A stretch of 64,000 bases of DNA from an uncultured Clostridia bacterium (GCA_934167965.1 CAKPMJ010000002.1:62001-126000), one strand, 5' to 3'; positions 25,979 through 35,910 are shown, numbered from the stretch's first letter. Made by a program: numbers and translations. Notes: generated by a model from the sequence alone, not told the origin.

Positions 25979-27070
25979 TTATTTATCCCCCTTGTAAATC
26001 ATATTATATGGGCACTTATTTTGCATATTTTCCTCAAAGTTCCATGTATGATATGCCCCTCCTAAGCAGTATTGCCATTGCTCGCAATTACTACATTCAT
26101 CACACTTAGTTCTATCTTTGCTCCTAAATTCTTTGTATTTATTATCCCATACATCTTTAAAATTATCTGTTCTAATATTACCTTGAATTAATTCTTTTCT
26201 TCTTGGTACATTAGGACACACAAACAAATCTCCATTATATAAAATACTAGCTACATTTATACCTGTTCTACAATAAAAATAATATCCTCTAACATCTTTT
26301 TCGTAATCTAATCCTAAAAATCCAGGGCATCCATAAGTTAATTTTAATTTCTTAGTTTTATTTTTTTGTTTTATAAAATCAAGTATTTTTTTTATTTCTT
26401 CTCCATTTAATAATAAATCATTATTTTCATTTGCCCTTCCTATTGGATCCATTGAAGCAAGTCTCCATGAATCTAGTCCTAAACCTACCATTACATTATA
26501 CAATTCTTCAATTTCATTTATATTATCTTTATGAAATACCGTTGTTACCTGAATATGTTTTACAAATTTTGCTTCCTTTAATTTTTTTATATTATTTATT
26601 ATTGTTTGATATGAATCTATTCCTCTAAATTTATTGTGTGTTTCCTCTAGCCCGTCAATACTAATTGAAATGGTTTCCATGTTAGCTCTTCTAAGTTTTT
26701 CTATATTTTCTTCTGTAAGTAAAATTCCGTTTGATGTCATTCCCCATCTAAATCCCAATTCATTTGTCGCATATTCCATTACTTCGCACAGATCTTTTCT
26801 TACTAGAGGCTCTCCACCAGTAACATTAATTAATATTTTCCTAGCATCCATATCATTTGCAATTTGCTTAAATGCACTTTTTATTTCTTCTGTAGTTAAT
26901 TCTCCATCATATTTCTTTTTTTCTGCACTGCTTCCACAATGTTTACATTTTGCATTGCAGGTTAAAGTACATTCCCAAAATAAATCTTCTAGTCTATGTC
27001 TTTCTAGTTCCTGTTCTTTGTATTTTTTCATTATCTCTAATTCGCCTAATTTATATATCTTTTTTAACAT
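25979..27070 (-). CDS. radical SAM/SPASM domain enzyme
   Basis: About 363 residues from the ATG at 27070, which has GGAG 8 bases upstream; a GTG three codons earlier is also in frame. The radical SAM cluster motif is TCNAKCKHC (CX3CX2C), with NVTGGEPLVRKDL and SISIDGLEETH following in the barrel. The C-terminal SPASM region has YFYCRTG, LFVCPNV, KCDECSNCEQWQYC and NKCPYN, enough Cys for two auxiliary 4Fe-4S clusters. Such enzymes modify peptides or small proteins. The coupled downstream gene is the natural candidate substrate. Confidence 0.85.
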   Translation of the reverse strand: MLKKIYKLGELEIMKKYKEQELERHRLEDLFWECTLTCNAKCKHCGSSAEKKKYDGELTTEEIKSAFKQIANDMDARKILINVTGGEPLVRKDLCEVMEYATNELGFRWGMTSNGILLTEENIEKLRRANMETISISIDGLEETHNKFRGIDSYQTIINNIKKLKEAKFVKHIQVTTVFHKDNINEIEELYNVMVGLGLDSWRLASMDPIGRANENNDLLLNGEEIKKILDFIKQKNKTKKLKLTYGCPGFLGLDYEKDVRGYYFYCRTGINVASILYNGDLFVCPNVPRRKELIQGNIRTDNFKDVWDNKYKEFRSKDRTKCDECSNCEQWQYCLGGAYHTWNFEENMQNKCPYNMIYKGDK

Positions 27071-27135
27071 ATCTTTCACTCCAAAATAATTTTAGCATAC
27101 TATATTTTTCTTCGCAAGTTTTTTATTATATTTTG

Positions 27136-27164
27136 TTTACTTTGATGCATATAAATGTTATAAT
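27136..27164 (+). promoter_or_regulatory. CDF transporter promoter
   Basis: TTTACT at 27136-27141 and TATAAT at 27159-27164 with a 17-bp spacer, 38 bp before the start codon. Confidence 0.65.
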
Positions 27165-27202
27165 AGTATTTAAATTCTATTGCAGAAGGGAGCCTTCATA
27201 AC

Positions 27203-28066
27203 ATGGAAGAATTAAGGTTTAAACAAACTAAAAAAGTAGGAATTCTAGGAATTTTAGGAAATATATTTTTATTATTAATTAAAGGAATCGTTGGCTTTTC
27301 AACCAAAAGTCAATCTATGATAGCAGACAGTTTTAATAGTGCAGGAGATATATTTGCCTCACTAATGACCTTTATAGGAAATAAAATTTCCAGTGAACCA
27401 CAAGATAAATCTCATAATTTTGGTCATGGTAAAGCAGAATACATATTTTCAATGTTTATAGGTATATCTATGATTATAATAGCATGTAAACTTTTATATA
27501 ATTCTGTATATACATTGATATTTGGTAGCGAGCTCCAATTTTCATGGTTTTTGGTTATAGTATGTATTATTACTATAATAACTAAATTATCATTATTTTT
27601 GTATACTAAACATATTGCCAATAAGTTTGATAACATTCTTGTAAAAGCCAATATGTCAGACCACAGAAATGACTGTATAGTAACTACATTTACTTTAATA
27701 TCAATTTTGCTTTCTCTTAAAGGCATATATCTATTTGATAGTATTGTAGGTATTGGTATTTCTCTTTGGATTGGATATACTGGTATAAAAATTCTTATTG
27801 AAAGTTTTAATGTTTTGATGGATATTTCTATTGATGAAGATACTTTAGATTTAATTTTAAATATTGCTAATAGCTACTCTGAAATAAAAAAGATTAATGA
27901 TATACGCTCTACTCCAGTAGGATATAAATATATTATTTTCATTACTATTTCTGTTGATGGCAATATGAAAACTTTTGATAGCCACAAACTTGCTGACTCT
28001 TTGGAACAAGACGTTAATAAACTTGACAATGTTTATAATACTATTGTCCATGTAGAACCTATTTAA
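27203..28066 (+). CDS. cation diffusion facilitator transporter
   Basis: 287 residues. About six membrane helices and a cytoplasmic C-terminal domain of about 80 residues (ISIDEDTLDLILNIANSYSEI...). The family metal sites appear as ADSFNSAGD in helix II and SDHRNDC in helix V, and FGHGKAEY follows helix II. It exports divalent metal such as Zn, Mn or Fe in exchange for protons; the Asn-for-His change in the helix II site leaves the metal uncertain. Start has GAAGGGAG upstream. Single gene between its own promoter and a terminator. Confidence 0.9.
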   Translation: MEELRFKQTKKVGILGILGNIFLLLIKGIVGFSTKSQSMIADSFNSAGDIFASLMTFIGNKISSEPQDKSHNFGHGKAEYIFSMFIGISMIIIACKLLYNSVYTLIFGSELQFSWFLVIVCIITIITKLSLFLYTKHIANKFDNILVKANMSDHRNDCIVTTFTLISILLSLKGIYLFDSIVGIGISLWIGYTGIKILIESFNVLMDISIDEDTLDLILNIANSYSEIKKINDIRSTPVGYKYIIFITISVDGNMKTFDSHKLADSLEQDVNKLDNVYNTIVHVEPI

Positions 28067-28073
28067 AAACACA

Positions 28074-28117
28074 TAAAAGAGATATTTTAAATTTAAATTA
28101 AAAACATCTCTTTTATT
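28074..28117. terminator. bidirectional terminator
   Basis: AAAAGAGATATTTT pairs with AAAACATCTCTTTT, with T or A runs at both ends, between the convergent CDF gene and the gene at 28122. Confidence 0.8.
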
Positions 28118-28121
28118 ATAT

Positions 28122-28895
28122 TTATATTATTTGTTGCATTCTTCCATAAACCAAACTTACCCATGTTGATGATGCTGGACAGAAATTTGTTTTTACTCCT
28201 GCTAAAGTTTTACCATGATAAAATCTTCCACCTGGTGTTAAATAATTGTTGTGTAATTTTTGTGCTGCAACTTCTAATCCGTTTTTTACTGAGCTAAATC
28301 TAATTAATTTACCTTTGCTCATTAAACTTATATAATTATAAGTTCTTCTATGGTTAGATGCTATATTCCATCCTGATTCTGCTGAAATTAATCCACAGAA
28401 AAATATTTCGTTTATGCTGTATTTTTCACATAAGTCATATATTGTTCCTGCATTCTCTCTAAAAAATCCTGATGTGTCTGCTTTTACTGTCGACATTAAT
28501 TTTATGAAGTCTTTTCTTGATAGTCCTGTTCTTTTTGTTAAATCCATTGTTTTTGAAATTTTTACTTGATTAATCGAAATGTATTTTGTCGTGTCTTTTT
28601 TTTCTTTTTTATTATTTACTTCTGTATTTTCTTTTATTTCTCTTAATTCATATTTGCCTCTTGATGTTAATTGTCCCCTTGATGTTATTTTTGCTTTTCT
28701 GCGTTCTTTCATTAAATCTCTTATTGCTCTATCATTTTCTTCTACTGAAACTTCTTTTGAAATCTTTATGCTTTTGTTTGGAAACTCTATTTCTGGTACT
28801 GTTTTTACTACTAAAAATGTGATTCCTGCTAATACTAATATTGCTAATACGTAAGTTAATTTTTCTAAAATTGACTTACTTTTTTCTATTTTCAT
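28122..28895 (-). CDS. membrane-anchored cell-wall hydrolase, glucosaminidase-like
   Basis: 257 residues: an N-terminal membrane anchor (about 12-31), a charged linker to about residue 110, and a C-terminal lysozyme-like domain. The catalytic region reads INEIFFCGLISAESGWN, with the probable catalytic Glu in SAESGWN, then NYISLMSKG, GLEVAAQKLHNNYL and VYGRMQQI. This matches the endo-beta-N-acetylglucosaminidase (LytG/FlgJ) type. Last gene of a run with comEC and the NlpC/P60 hydrolase. Confidence 0.8.
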   Translation of the reverse strand: MKIEKSKSILEKLTYVLAILVLAGITFLVVKTVPEIEFPNKSIKISKEVSVEENDRAIRDLMKERRKAKITSRGQLTSRGKYELREIKENTEVNNKKEKKDTTKYISINQVKISKTMDLTKRTGLSRKDFIKLMSTVKADTSGFFRENAGTIYDLCEKYSINEIFFCGLISAESGWNIASNHRRTYNYISLMSKGKLIRFSSVKNGLEVAAQKLHNNYLTPGGRFYHGKTLAGVKTNFCPASSTWVSLVYGRMQQII

Positions 28896-28901
28896 ACTTT
28901 A

Positions 28902-29822
28902 TCAATCTCCTTTTTTCGAGCACGACCTTTTAATTATAACATTTTTTTCACGTTTTGTCAAATTTTTGACATTTATTGTCACTTCTCCCATTTCATCAGT
29001 TCTATAAATTTGTATATTTTTTGCCTCTAAATCTTGTATTGTAATGTCTGCTGGATGCCCAAATTTGTTGTCTTTTCCCACTCCAATTAATGCATATTTT
29101 GGATTAACTGCATTTATAAAATCTATTGTAGATGATGTTTTTGATCCATGATGAGCAACCTTTAAGACAGTTGATTTTAACAGATTCTTATATTTAACTA
29201 TAATTGCTTTTTCTGCAATTTCTTCAATATCTCCTGTAAATAATATAGAAAATCTTTTATGCACCAATTTACAAACTAACGAATTATTATTAATAGCATT
29301 TTGAGTAATTATATTATCTGAGTCTGGCCATAAAACATCAAAATATAAATCTCTTTCTATACTAATTCTACTTCCTGCTTCTACAATTTTTACTTTAATA
29401 TTTTTCTCTTTTATTATATTAACAAATTTCTTATAATTATCATTTTCTTCATATTGTTTTCCAATAATTACATTTTGAACCTTCATTTCTTGCATAATAT
29501 AAAGTAAACCTTGACAATGATCTGTATCAAAATGACTTATAATTATATAATCAATTTTTCTTATCCTCCTTGCAAGTAAATATGGCATCAAAGTTTTTTC
29601 TCCTACATTATAGTCGCCAAGTTCTGTACCTCCTCCGTCAATTAAAATTTTTTTATTTAGTGGTGTTATTATCAAAGTAGAATCCCCTTGACCTACATCT
29701 ATAAAATATATCCTTAAATTTTTTGGTACTATTGCTATAATAAAAGAACATATACATATTATACATATAGTACTTATCACTTTATTTTTATTTTTTCTAT
29801 ACTTATATTTAGCTAAACTCAC
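28902..29822 (-). CDS. ComEC-type metallo-beta-lactamase-fold protein
   Basis: 306 residues. After a membrane anchor (about 15-33) comes IYFIDVGQGDSTLI, ILIDGGGT, SHFDTDHCQGL (the metal-binding HXDXDH), FTGDIEE and KVAHHGSKTS. This is the nuclease-like beta-lactamase domain normally fused to the C-terminus of ComEC. Here it is a separate gene following the ComEC channel gene by 43 bp. It may degrade the non-transported strand during DNA uptake; activity is inferred. Confidence 0.85.
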   Translation of the reverse strand: MSLAKYKYRKNKNKVISTICIICICSFIIAIVPKNLRIYFIDVGQGDSTLIITPLNKKILIDGGGTELGDYNVGEKTLMPYLLARRIRKIDYIIISHFDTDHCQGLLYIMQEMKVQNVIIGKQYEENDNYKKFVNIIKEKNIKVKIVEAGSRISIERDLYFDVLWPDSDNIITQNAINNNSLVCKLVHKRFSILFTGDIEEIAEKAIIVKYKNLLKSTVLKVAHHGSKTSSTIDFINAVNPKYALIGVGKDNKFGHPADITIQDLEAKNIQIYRTDEMGEVTINVKNLTKREKNVIIKRSCSKKGD

Positions 29823-29865
29823 TAGGTTTCTTATTCTTTGATAAAAAACTGATGGATTTTTTTCT

Positions 29866-31341
29866 TTATATACTGAGAATAAAAAATTTCCGAATTAAAA
29901 TTATGATATAATAAATAATTATTTCTAATATTGATGGGGTAATGAGATATGTACTACTAAAAGGTAACTTAGCTCCCATTTTAGAAATTTCTAATACCAA
30001 CCTTATAACAAATTCTAAAATTTTTATATATAAACATTTTATTATTCCTAATTCAAAAAAACTTAAAATAATAAATATAAAGCATAAAATTATTACTGGT
30101 CCAATTATAAATCCTACCAATATACTTATAATTAGACTGGATATAGCTAATTTATTAAAATAAATTACCATTATTGGAATTATGAATAACATTGCCGAAA
30201 CTGTGACTGACTTTGTATTTTTATATAACAATATAATGCCTATTGTCCCAGCATAAGAGAGTAATACACTTGTGCTTTTTATTAAAAATGGATTACATAT
30301 TAGCAATACTAAAGCAGATAATGCAATGTTATTCCATGTATCATTTTTTCTATGAATTACTCCTGATAAAATTGCTATAATTCTCATAATTCCTGCTCTT
30401 ACTACTGATGGCAAACATCCTGTTAAAAAGACGTAAAAAATAAGAATTATGCTAGTTCCTATCTTTGATTTTCCTTTTCCTATTATTTTATCTAATATCC
30501 AGCCAACAAAAAATATTATATATCCAACATGTAATCCCGATATTGCTAAAACATGCGATATATTGCTATCCTGAAAATCTTGTTTTACTTCTTTACTAAT
30601 ATCATTTGTATCACCTAATGTTAACCCCAATAACATACTTGATATTTCTTTATTAAGTAAGCTTTGCACTCTATTTTTTATACTTAAAGTTATATTATTT
30701 AAAATTTTTAATGGTGAATTTCTAGCTTCTTCTATATCAATTACATTTTTTAGTTCTAGAGTTCCATAAATCTTTTTTGTCTTTAAATATTCTTTATAAT
30801 CAAAACCTTTATAATTTCTTCTTGAAGTTGGTTCCTTAAAAATTCCATTAATTTTTATTTGCTGCCCATAATTTAATTCATCTATTTTTTGCTTTTTATT
30901 TATACTTAAAATTAAATAAGTGTTTTTATATACTCTACTATTATTTACTGATTTAACTTTTATTTTATATACATCTTTATTTTGTTTTTCTTCTACATTG
31001 CTTATAACAACTGCCTCTACAATCACCTCTTTATTATTAAAATTAACATATAAATTTTGGTATTTGTTATTTTGAAATATTGTTATTGAATTTGAAATCA
31101 CTGAACTAATAATTATTATTTTTAATACTTTTGATGTGAATATAATTTTTAAATATCTACTATATCTCTTAAATGATACTAGTTTAAATTTTGATTTTTT
31201 TACTTTTTTATTTTTATTAACTATATTGATTAAATATATAACCAGATATAAAAAGACTATACTGATTTTACAGTATAGCCCCAATATTATTCCTATTATA
31301 TATCCAATTACACAACTTATAATTGGTCTTACTTCTAACAT
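29866..31341 (-). CDS. comEC: ComEC/Rec2 DNA-uptake channel protein, without the beta-lactamase domain
   Basis: 491 residues. Four hydrophobic segments at the start, an OB-like extracytoplasmic domain (about 95-205: KEVIVEAVVISNVEE...), then the Competence domain with HVLAISGLHVGYIIFFVGWILD, RAGIMRIIAILSG and about seven further helices. It forms the inner-membrane channel for single-stranded DNA. The C-terminal beta-lactamase part is in the next gene. No other competence genes are in the window. Confidence 0.88.
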   Translation of the reverse strand: MLEVRPIISCVIGYIIGIILGLYCKISIVFLYLVIYLINIVNKNKKVKKSKFKLVSFKRYSRYLKIIFTSKVLKIIIISSVISNSITIFQNNKYQNLYVNFNNKEVIVEAVVISNVEEKQNKDVYKIKVKSVNNSRVYKNTYLILSINKKQKIDELNYGQQIKINGIFKEPTSRRNYKGFDYKEYLKTKKIYGTLELKNVIDIEEARNSPLKILNNITLSIKNRVQSLLNKEISSMLLGLTLGDTNDISKEVKQDFQDSNISHVLAISGLHVGYIIFFVGWILDKIIGKGKSKIGTSIILIFYVFLTGCLPSVVRAGIMRIIAILSGVIHRKNDTWNNIALSALVLLICNPFLIKSTSVLLSYAGTIGIILLYKNTKSVTVSAMLFIIPIMVIYFNKLAISSLIISILVGFIIGPVIILCFIFIILSFFELGIIKCLYIKILEFVIRLVLEISKMGAKLPFSSTYLITPSILEIIIYYIIILIRKFFILSI

Positions 31342-31349
31342 TTTTCTCC

Positions 31350-32759
31350 TTAATCTATTATTCTTCTTGCTGTAATATAAGTTTTTTTGTAATAGCTATT
31401 TGATAAAGATGTTATTATAATTCCTTTTTTAGGATTTGCAGCATGTATGAAATTATTTCCCCCTATATATATTCCTACATGTCCTGAAAAACATACAAGA
31501 TCCCCTGCTTTCAAGTTTGCTTTTTTCACTTCTTTACCATTACTTCTTTGCCCACCTGATGTTCTACTTAAAGAATATCCAAAATGTTTATATACATATG
31601 ATGTAAATCCTGAACAGTCAAATGTATCAGGTCCTGCAGTTCCATATACATATTTATGTCCTAAATATTTTTTTGCATATTCTACAACTTTTGCACCTGT
31701 AACACTATTGTTGTCTTCTTTCTTACTTTCAGTTTTATTTTTAATTTTACTCTCTTTCTTTTCTTCTTTTTTGTTTTCAGCTTTTGCGTCTTTTTCTTCC
31801 TTTTTTTCTTCTTTTTGATCTTTTGGTTCTATTTCCGGAGTTCTATCATTCTCTAGGCTTCTTGATGATACTTCTTCTACCTTTTTGTTTGATAAATATT
31901 CAGTTGATATATATCCTGTAAGATTTCCAATTTTTACTTTACTCCATGTATTGTCTACTTTTTCTATTACTGTAACTTCTGTATTTCTTAATAATTGATC
32001 CATTATTTCAGAAGTTGTATTTGCTTCTCTTCTTAAATTAACTGTCTTAGAACTTATATACATTTTTTTAGTTTGTGTTGTTTTGCTTTCTTCTTTTTTA
32101 GTTTCTTCCTTTTTTTCCTCTTTCTTAGTTTCTGTTTTCTCCTCTTTCTTTTCTTCTGTTTTTGGTTCTGCTTCTGGTTCATTATTTGCAATATTATTTT
32201 CTAAGTTAGTTTTTATCACCCAACCACTTTGCTTATCTGATTCTACATAGCACCAGTTTCCTAATATTTCAGAGATTGTTACATCACTATTTTTAGATAT
32301 ATTTTCTACTTTGCTTGAGTTAATTAGTGGTAATATTCTTATCTCTATTTTTCTTGATACTTTTATTGTGTTTCCTTCTTTTATTTCAACCTTTTGAGAA
32401 GTGTTATCCACATTTTCTTCTACTTTTGTTGATTTTTCTACTGTTTCCTCTTTTTTTTCTTCTGTTTTAGTTTCTTCTTTTTTGGCTACTGATAATAAAT
32501 CGTTTCTAATATATCCTTCATACTCTAATCCATTTGACTTGTATTTTACTTTATACCATTCTCCTTCTTCTCCAAGTATCTCTACTTTTTTATTTTTAGA
32601 TATAGATACTACTGTTTCTGAACTTGTTGATGCCTTCTGTCTTATTCTTGTTGAATCATTTTTTGTTTTTCCTTCAGTAGCAGCATATACTTGTGTATTT
32701 ATTAATATTAATCCTATGTAAATTATTACTGATATTATTATCAATTTTATTTTTTTCAT
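31350..32759 (-). CDS. secreted NlpC/P60 peptidoglycan hydrolase with three SH3b repeats
   Basis: 469 residues. Signal peptide at 1-26 (IKLIIISVIIYIGLILINTQVYA). SH3b-like repeats at about 30-85, 125-185 and 232-290 share R..AS or R..AN starts and GEW/GNW/NTW cores. They are separated by Lys/Glu-rich linkers (KTEEKKEEKTETKKEEKK). The C-terminal NlpC/P60 domain has the catalytic Cys in FDCSGFTSYVY, His in GHVGIYIG and a third polar residue near HAANPKKG. It cuts peptide stems of peptidoglycan. Confidence 0.92.
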   Translation of the reverse strand: MKKIKLIIISVIIYIGLILINTQVYAATEGKTKNDSTRIRQKASTSSETVVSISKNKKVEILGEEGEWYKVKYKSNGLEYEGYIRNDLLSVAKKEETKTEEKKEETVEKSTKVEENVDNTSQKVEIKEGNTIKVSRKIEIRILPLINSSKVENISKNSDVTISEILGNWCYVESDKQSGWVIKTNLENNIANNEPEAEPKTEEKKEEKTETKKEEKKEETKKEESKTTQTKKMYISSKTVNLRREANTTSEIMDQLLRNTEVTVIEKVDNTWSKVKIGNLTGYISTEYLSNKKVEEVSSRSLENDRTPEIEPKDQKEEKKEEKDAKAENKKEEKKESKIKNKTESKKEDNNSVTGAKVVEYAKKYLGHKYVYGTAGPDTFDCSGFTSYVYKHFGYSLSRTSGGQRSNGKEVKKANLKAGDLVCFSGHVGIYIGGNNFIHAANPKKGIIITSLSNSYYKKTYITARRIID

Positions 32760-32843
32760 AATCTACTCCTATTATATTTTTTAATAGTATTAGTATATAC
32801 TTTTTAACAAAAATTGTCAATGTTTTTTGAAACAAAAATATAA

Positions 32844-32884
32844 TAAACACTACATAGCTATTTAAAGCATCTGTAGTGTTTTTA
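32844..32884 (-). terminator. terminator after spo0A
   Basis: 10-bp stem AAACACTACA/TGTAGTGTTT followed on the minus strand by a T-rich stretch, 3 bp past the spo0A stop. Confidence 0.8.
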
Positions 32885-32886
32885 TA

Positions 32887-33699
32887 TTATGCACTCTTAA
32901 GTTCTAATCTTAGCTTATCAGCAATCATAGCAATGAACTCGCTATTTGTAGGCTTACCCTTTGCTGCTGATACTGTATAACCAAATATATTCTCCATTAT
33001 AGTTGGTTCTCCTCTGCCCCAAGCAACTTCTATTGCATGGCGAATTGCACGTTCTACTCTTGATGGAGTAGTGCTAAATTTTTGAGCAATTTGTGGATAT
33101 AAACTTTTAGTAATCTGATTTATTACATCAATATCATTTATAACCATAATTATAGCTTCTCTTAAGTACTGATATCCTTTTATATGTGCTGGTACACCAA
33201 CTTCATGAATCATGTTGGTAACCAAGGCTTCTAAATTCTCGTTTCCTTTCATGTTATTTATTTCTATGTATGATCTTTGAGTTGTTTCCCTTGAAATGAA
33301 ATTATTATTAGGCATTGGTCTAAAGTTTTTAATTTCTCTAATTCTCCTAATTAATAATTCAATGTCAAAAGGTTTTACTACATAGTATTCTGCTCCTAAC
33401 GCAATTGCTTTTTGCGTTATTTTGTCTTGACCGACTGCTGATAACATAATGCAAATTGGCTTTTTTATTACATTACTATTATTGATTCTTTCTAAAACTC
33501 CTAGTCCATCTAAATGTGGCATTATTACATCTAATATTGCTACATCTGGTGATAATTCTTTCACTTTTTCTACAGCTTCTACTCCATCTTTTACCATTCC
33601 TACAATTTCCATATCCTCTTCATTTTCTAGATATGTTGCAAGAGTTCTACTAAACTCTTCATTGTCATCTGCAATTAATACCGTAATTTTCTCTTTCAC
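32887..33699 (-). CDS. spo0A: sporulation master regulator Spo0A
   Basis: 270 residues. Receiver domain with the acidic pair D11-D12 and phospho-acceptor D57 in ILDVIMPHLDG; Lys in KPFD. The C-terminal DNA-binding domain contains IHEVGVPAHIKGYQYLREAI, ATTPSRVERAIRHAIEVAW-like FSTTPSRVERAIRHAIEVAW and GYTVSAAKGKPTNSEFIAMIADKLRLE, diagnostic of Spo0A. Phosphorylated Spo0A binds 0A boxes and starts endospore formation. Upstream is an AT-rich gap; no kinase gene is nearby. Confidence 0.97.
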   Translation of the reverse strand: MKEKITVLIADDNEEFSRTLATYLENEEDMEIVGMVKDGVEAVEKVKELSPDVAILDVIMPHLDGLGVLERINNSNVIKKPICIMLSAVGQDKITQKAIALGAEYYVVKPFDIELLIRRIREIKNFRPMPNNNFISRETTQRSYIEINNMKGNENLEALVTNMIHEVGVPAHIKGYQYLREAIIMVINDIDVINQITKSLYPQIAQKFSTTPSRVERAIRHAIEVAWGRGEPTIMENIFGYTVSAAKGKPTNSEFIAMIADKLRLELKSA

Positions 33700-33831
33700 A
33701 GTTTTATCCTCCTATAAAATATTTGTAAAAATAATTGGAAATTTTTTACAATTTTAATTATAGTATATTATTTTATAAAATGCAATAGTTTTTTGGAATT
33801 TTTTTCCATTTATTATCAAAATTACATATAA

Positions 33832-33865
33832 AAAAACCTTACAGCGTTAATACTGTAAGATTTTA
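33832..33865 (-). terminator. terminator of the tig-clpP-clpX operon
   Basis: CTTACAG/CTGTAAG stem extended by A/T pairs, with a T run on the minus strand, 17 bp past clpX. Confidence 0.85.
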
Positions 33866-33882
33866 AATATTATTAATATTAT

Positions 33883-35208
33883 CTATGCTGTTTCCTTTTT
33901 TTGTTTTGGCTTTACTTTGTTAATCTTTTTTGTATTGTCTTTTTGAACTCGAGTTCCATCAATAACTACTTCCGGTTTAGAATTATTTAAAACTGTGTCT
34001 TTATTTACTGTACATTTTGCTATTTGTCGATTTGATGGTATTTCAAACATAATGTCAGTCATTATTTCTTCTATAATAGAGCGAAGTCCTCTTGCTCCTG
34101 TATTACGCTCTATTGCCTTACCAACTATTGCATCTATAGCATCATCAGTAAATTCAAGTTCTACATTATCAAATTCAAATAATTTTTTATATTGTTTAAT
34201 CAAAGAATTTTTAGGTTCAACTAAGATTCTTGCTAATGCTTCTCTATCTAGCTCTTTAAGTGTTCCTATTATAGGAAGTCTTCCTATAAATTCTGGAATT
34301 AAACCAAATTTTAATAAATCTTGTGGTAATAATTGTTCAAATATTTCATATTTTCCAATATCTTTTTTGCTTTCTATCTCTGCAGTAAATCCTATTGTCT
34401 TTTTACCTGTTCTATCTCTTATAATGTTCTCTAATCCTTCAAATGCCCCACCACAGATAAATAATATATTTTCTGTGTTTATTTGAAGCATTTCTTGATG
34501 AGGATGTTTTCTTCCTCCTTGTGGTGGTACTGAAGCAACTGTTCCTTCTATTATTTTAAGTAATGCTTGTTGTACCCCTTCTCCACTAACATCTCTTGTT
34601 ATTGATGGATTTTCTGATTTTCTTGTTATTTTATCAATTTCATCTATATATACTATTCCTTTTTCTGCTTTTGATATATCTCCATCAGCTGCTTGAATAA
34701 GTTTTAGAAGTATGTTTTCTACATCTTCTCCTACATATCCTGCCTCTGTTAAAGTTGTAGCATCTGCTATTGCAAATGGTACATTTAATATCTTAGCTAA
34801 AGTGCTTGCTAATAGTGTTTTTCCACAACCAGTTGGTCCTAACAATAATATATTACTTTTATGGATTTCAACATCATCTTTTTCTTTTGATTTTTCTTCA
34901 TGACTTATTCTTTTATAATGATTATACACTGCAACAGACAATATTTTCTTTGCCTTTTCTTGCCCTATTACATAATCATCTAATATCTTTTTTATTTCTT
35001 CAGGACTTGGAATTTTTTGCTCTTGTTGTTCATCATAATCTTCATCATAATACTCATCTATTCCGTCATTTTCTAATATCCCTTGACACAAATTTATACA
35101 TTCATTACAAATATATACTCCTGGTCCTGCAATTATCTTTTTTACACTTTCTTGTGGTAAACCACAGAAAGAACATCTTACATTTTTAGGTTCATTACTC
35201 TTTGCCAT
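33883..35208 (-). CDS. clpX: ATP-dependent Clp protease ATPase subunit ClpX
   Basis: 441 residues. Zinc-binding domain with Cys 12, 15, 34 and 37 (CSFC, CNEC), an acidic linker, then the AAA+ module: LLLGPTGCGKTLLAS (Walker A), GIVYIDEIDKI (Walker B) and RDVSGEGVQQALLKIIEGT. The pore loop GYVGEDVE and the RH..GFTAE region are in place. It unfolds substrates and feeds them to ClpP, encoded 11 bp upstream. Confidence 0.97.
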   Translation of the reverse strand: MAKSNEPKNVRCSFCGLPQESVKKIIAGPGVYICNECINLCQGILENDGIDEYYDEDYDEQQEQKIPSPEEIKKILDDYVIGQEKAKKILSVAVYNHYKRISHEEKSKEKDDVEIHKSNILLLGPTGCGKTLLASTLAKILNVPFAIADATTLTEAGYVGEDVENILLKLIQAADGDISKAEKGIVYIDEIDKITRKSENPSITRDVSGEGVQQALLKIIEGTVASVPPQGGRKHPHQEMLQINTENILFICGGAFEGLENIIRDRTGKKTIGFTAEIESKKDIGKYEIFEQLLPQDLLKFGLIPEFIGRLPIIGTLKELDREALARILVEPKNSLIKQYKKLFEFDNVELEFTDDAIDAIVGKAIERNTGARGLRSIIEEIMTDIMFEIPSNRQIAKCTVNKDTVLNNSKPEVVIDGTRVQKDNTKKINKVKPKQKKETA

Positions 35209-35219
35209 AGATTTCTCCT

Positions 35220-35825
35220 TTATTTTCTATTTACTAGTATTTCATCTATCAAACCATATTCCAATGCTTCTTCAGCCGTCATATAGTGATCTCTTTCTGT
35301 ATCTTCCATTACTCTTTCTATAGGTTGACCTGTTCTATCACTTAATATTTTTGTTAATCTTTCTCTCGTTTTTATCATTTGCTCTGCATGGATTTTAATA
35401 TCTGTTGTTTGACCTGATATTCCATTTCCACCAATTAATGGTTGATGTATTAGAATTTCTGCATTTGGTGTTGCATATCTTTTTCCTTTTGTACCATTTG
35501 CTAATAGTACCGCCCCAAAACTAGCTGCTAATCCTAAACAAATTGTTTTTACTGGACATTTTATATAATTCATTGTGTCAACTATTGCTAATCCATCTGT
35601 TACACTTCCTCCAGGTGAATTTATATATAAACTTATTTCTTTATCTGGATCTTCTGATTCTAAGAATAACATTTGTGCAACTATTAAACTAGATGTAGTT
35701 GCATTTACGTCCTCTCCTAAAAAAATTATTCTATCTTTTAATAATCTAGAGAATATATCATATGATCTTTCTCCTTTACTTGTTTGCTCTATTACATAAG
35801 GTACTAAACTGTCTTGTTCTCTCAT
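35220..35825 (-). CDS. clpP: ATP-dependent Clp protease proteolytic subunit ClpP
   Basis: 201 residues. Catalytic Ser102 in GLAASFGAVLL, His127 in ILIHQPL and the Asp region in MEDTERDHYMTAEEA. LYINSPGGSVTDGLAI forms the substrate groove. Assembles as a 14-mer with ClpX. Between tig and clpX, the usual operon. Confidence 0.97.
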   Translation of the reverse strand: MREQDSLVPYVIEQTSKGERSYDIFSRLLKDRIIFLGEDVNATTSSLIVAQMLFLESEDPDKEISLYINSPGGSVTDGLAIVDTMNYIKCPVKTICLGLAASFGAVLLANGTKGKRYATPNAEILIHQPLIGGNGISGQTTDIKIHAEQMIKTRERLTKILSDRTGQPIERVMEDTERDHYMTAEEALEYGLIDEILVNRK

Positions 35826-35910
35826 AATTTTTTATTCCTCCTTGAAATTTTTATTAAAAATAGGGAACTTAAAAATATATTTCATTTTTTAACCTCCCTT
35901 TTTACTTTTA

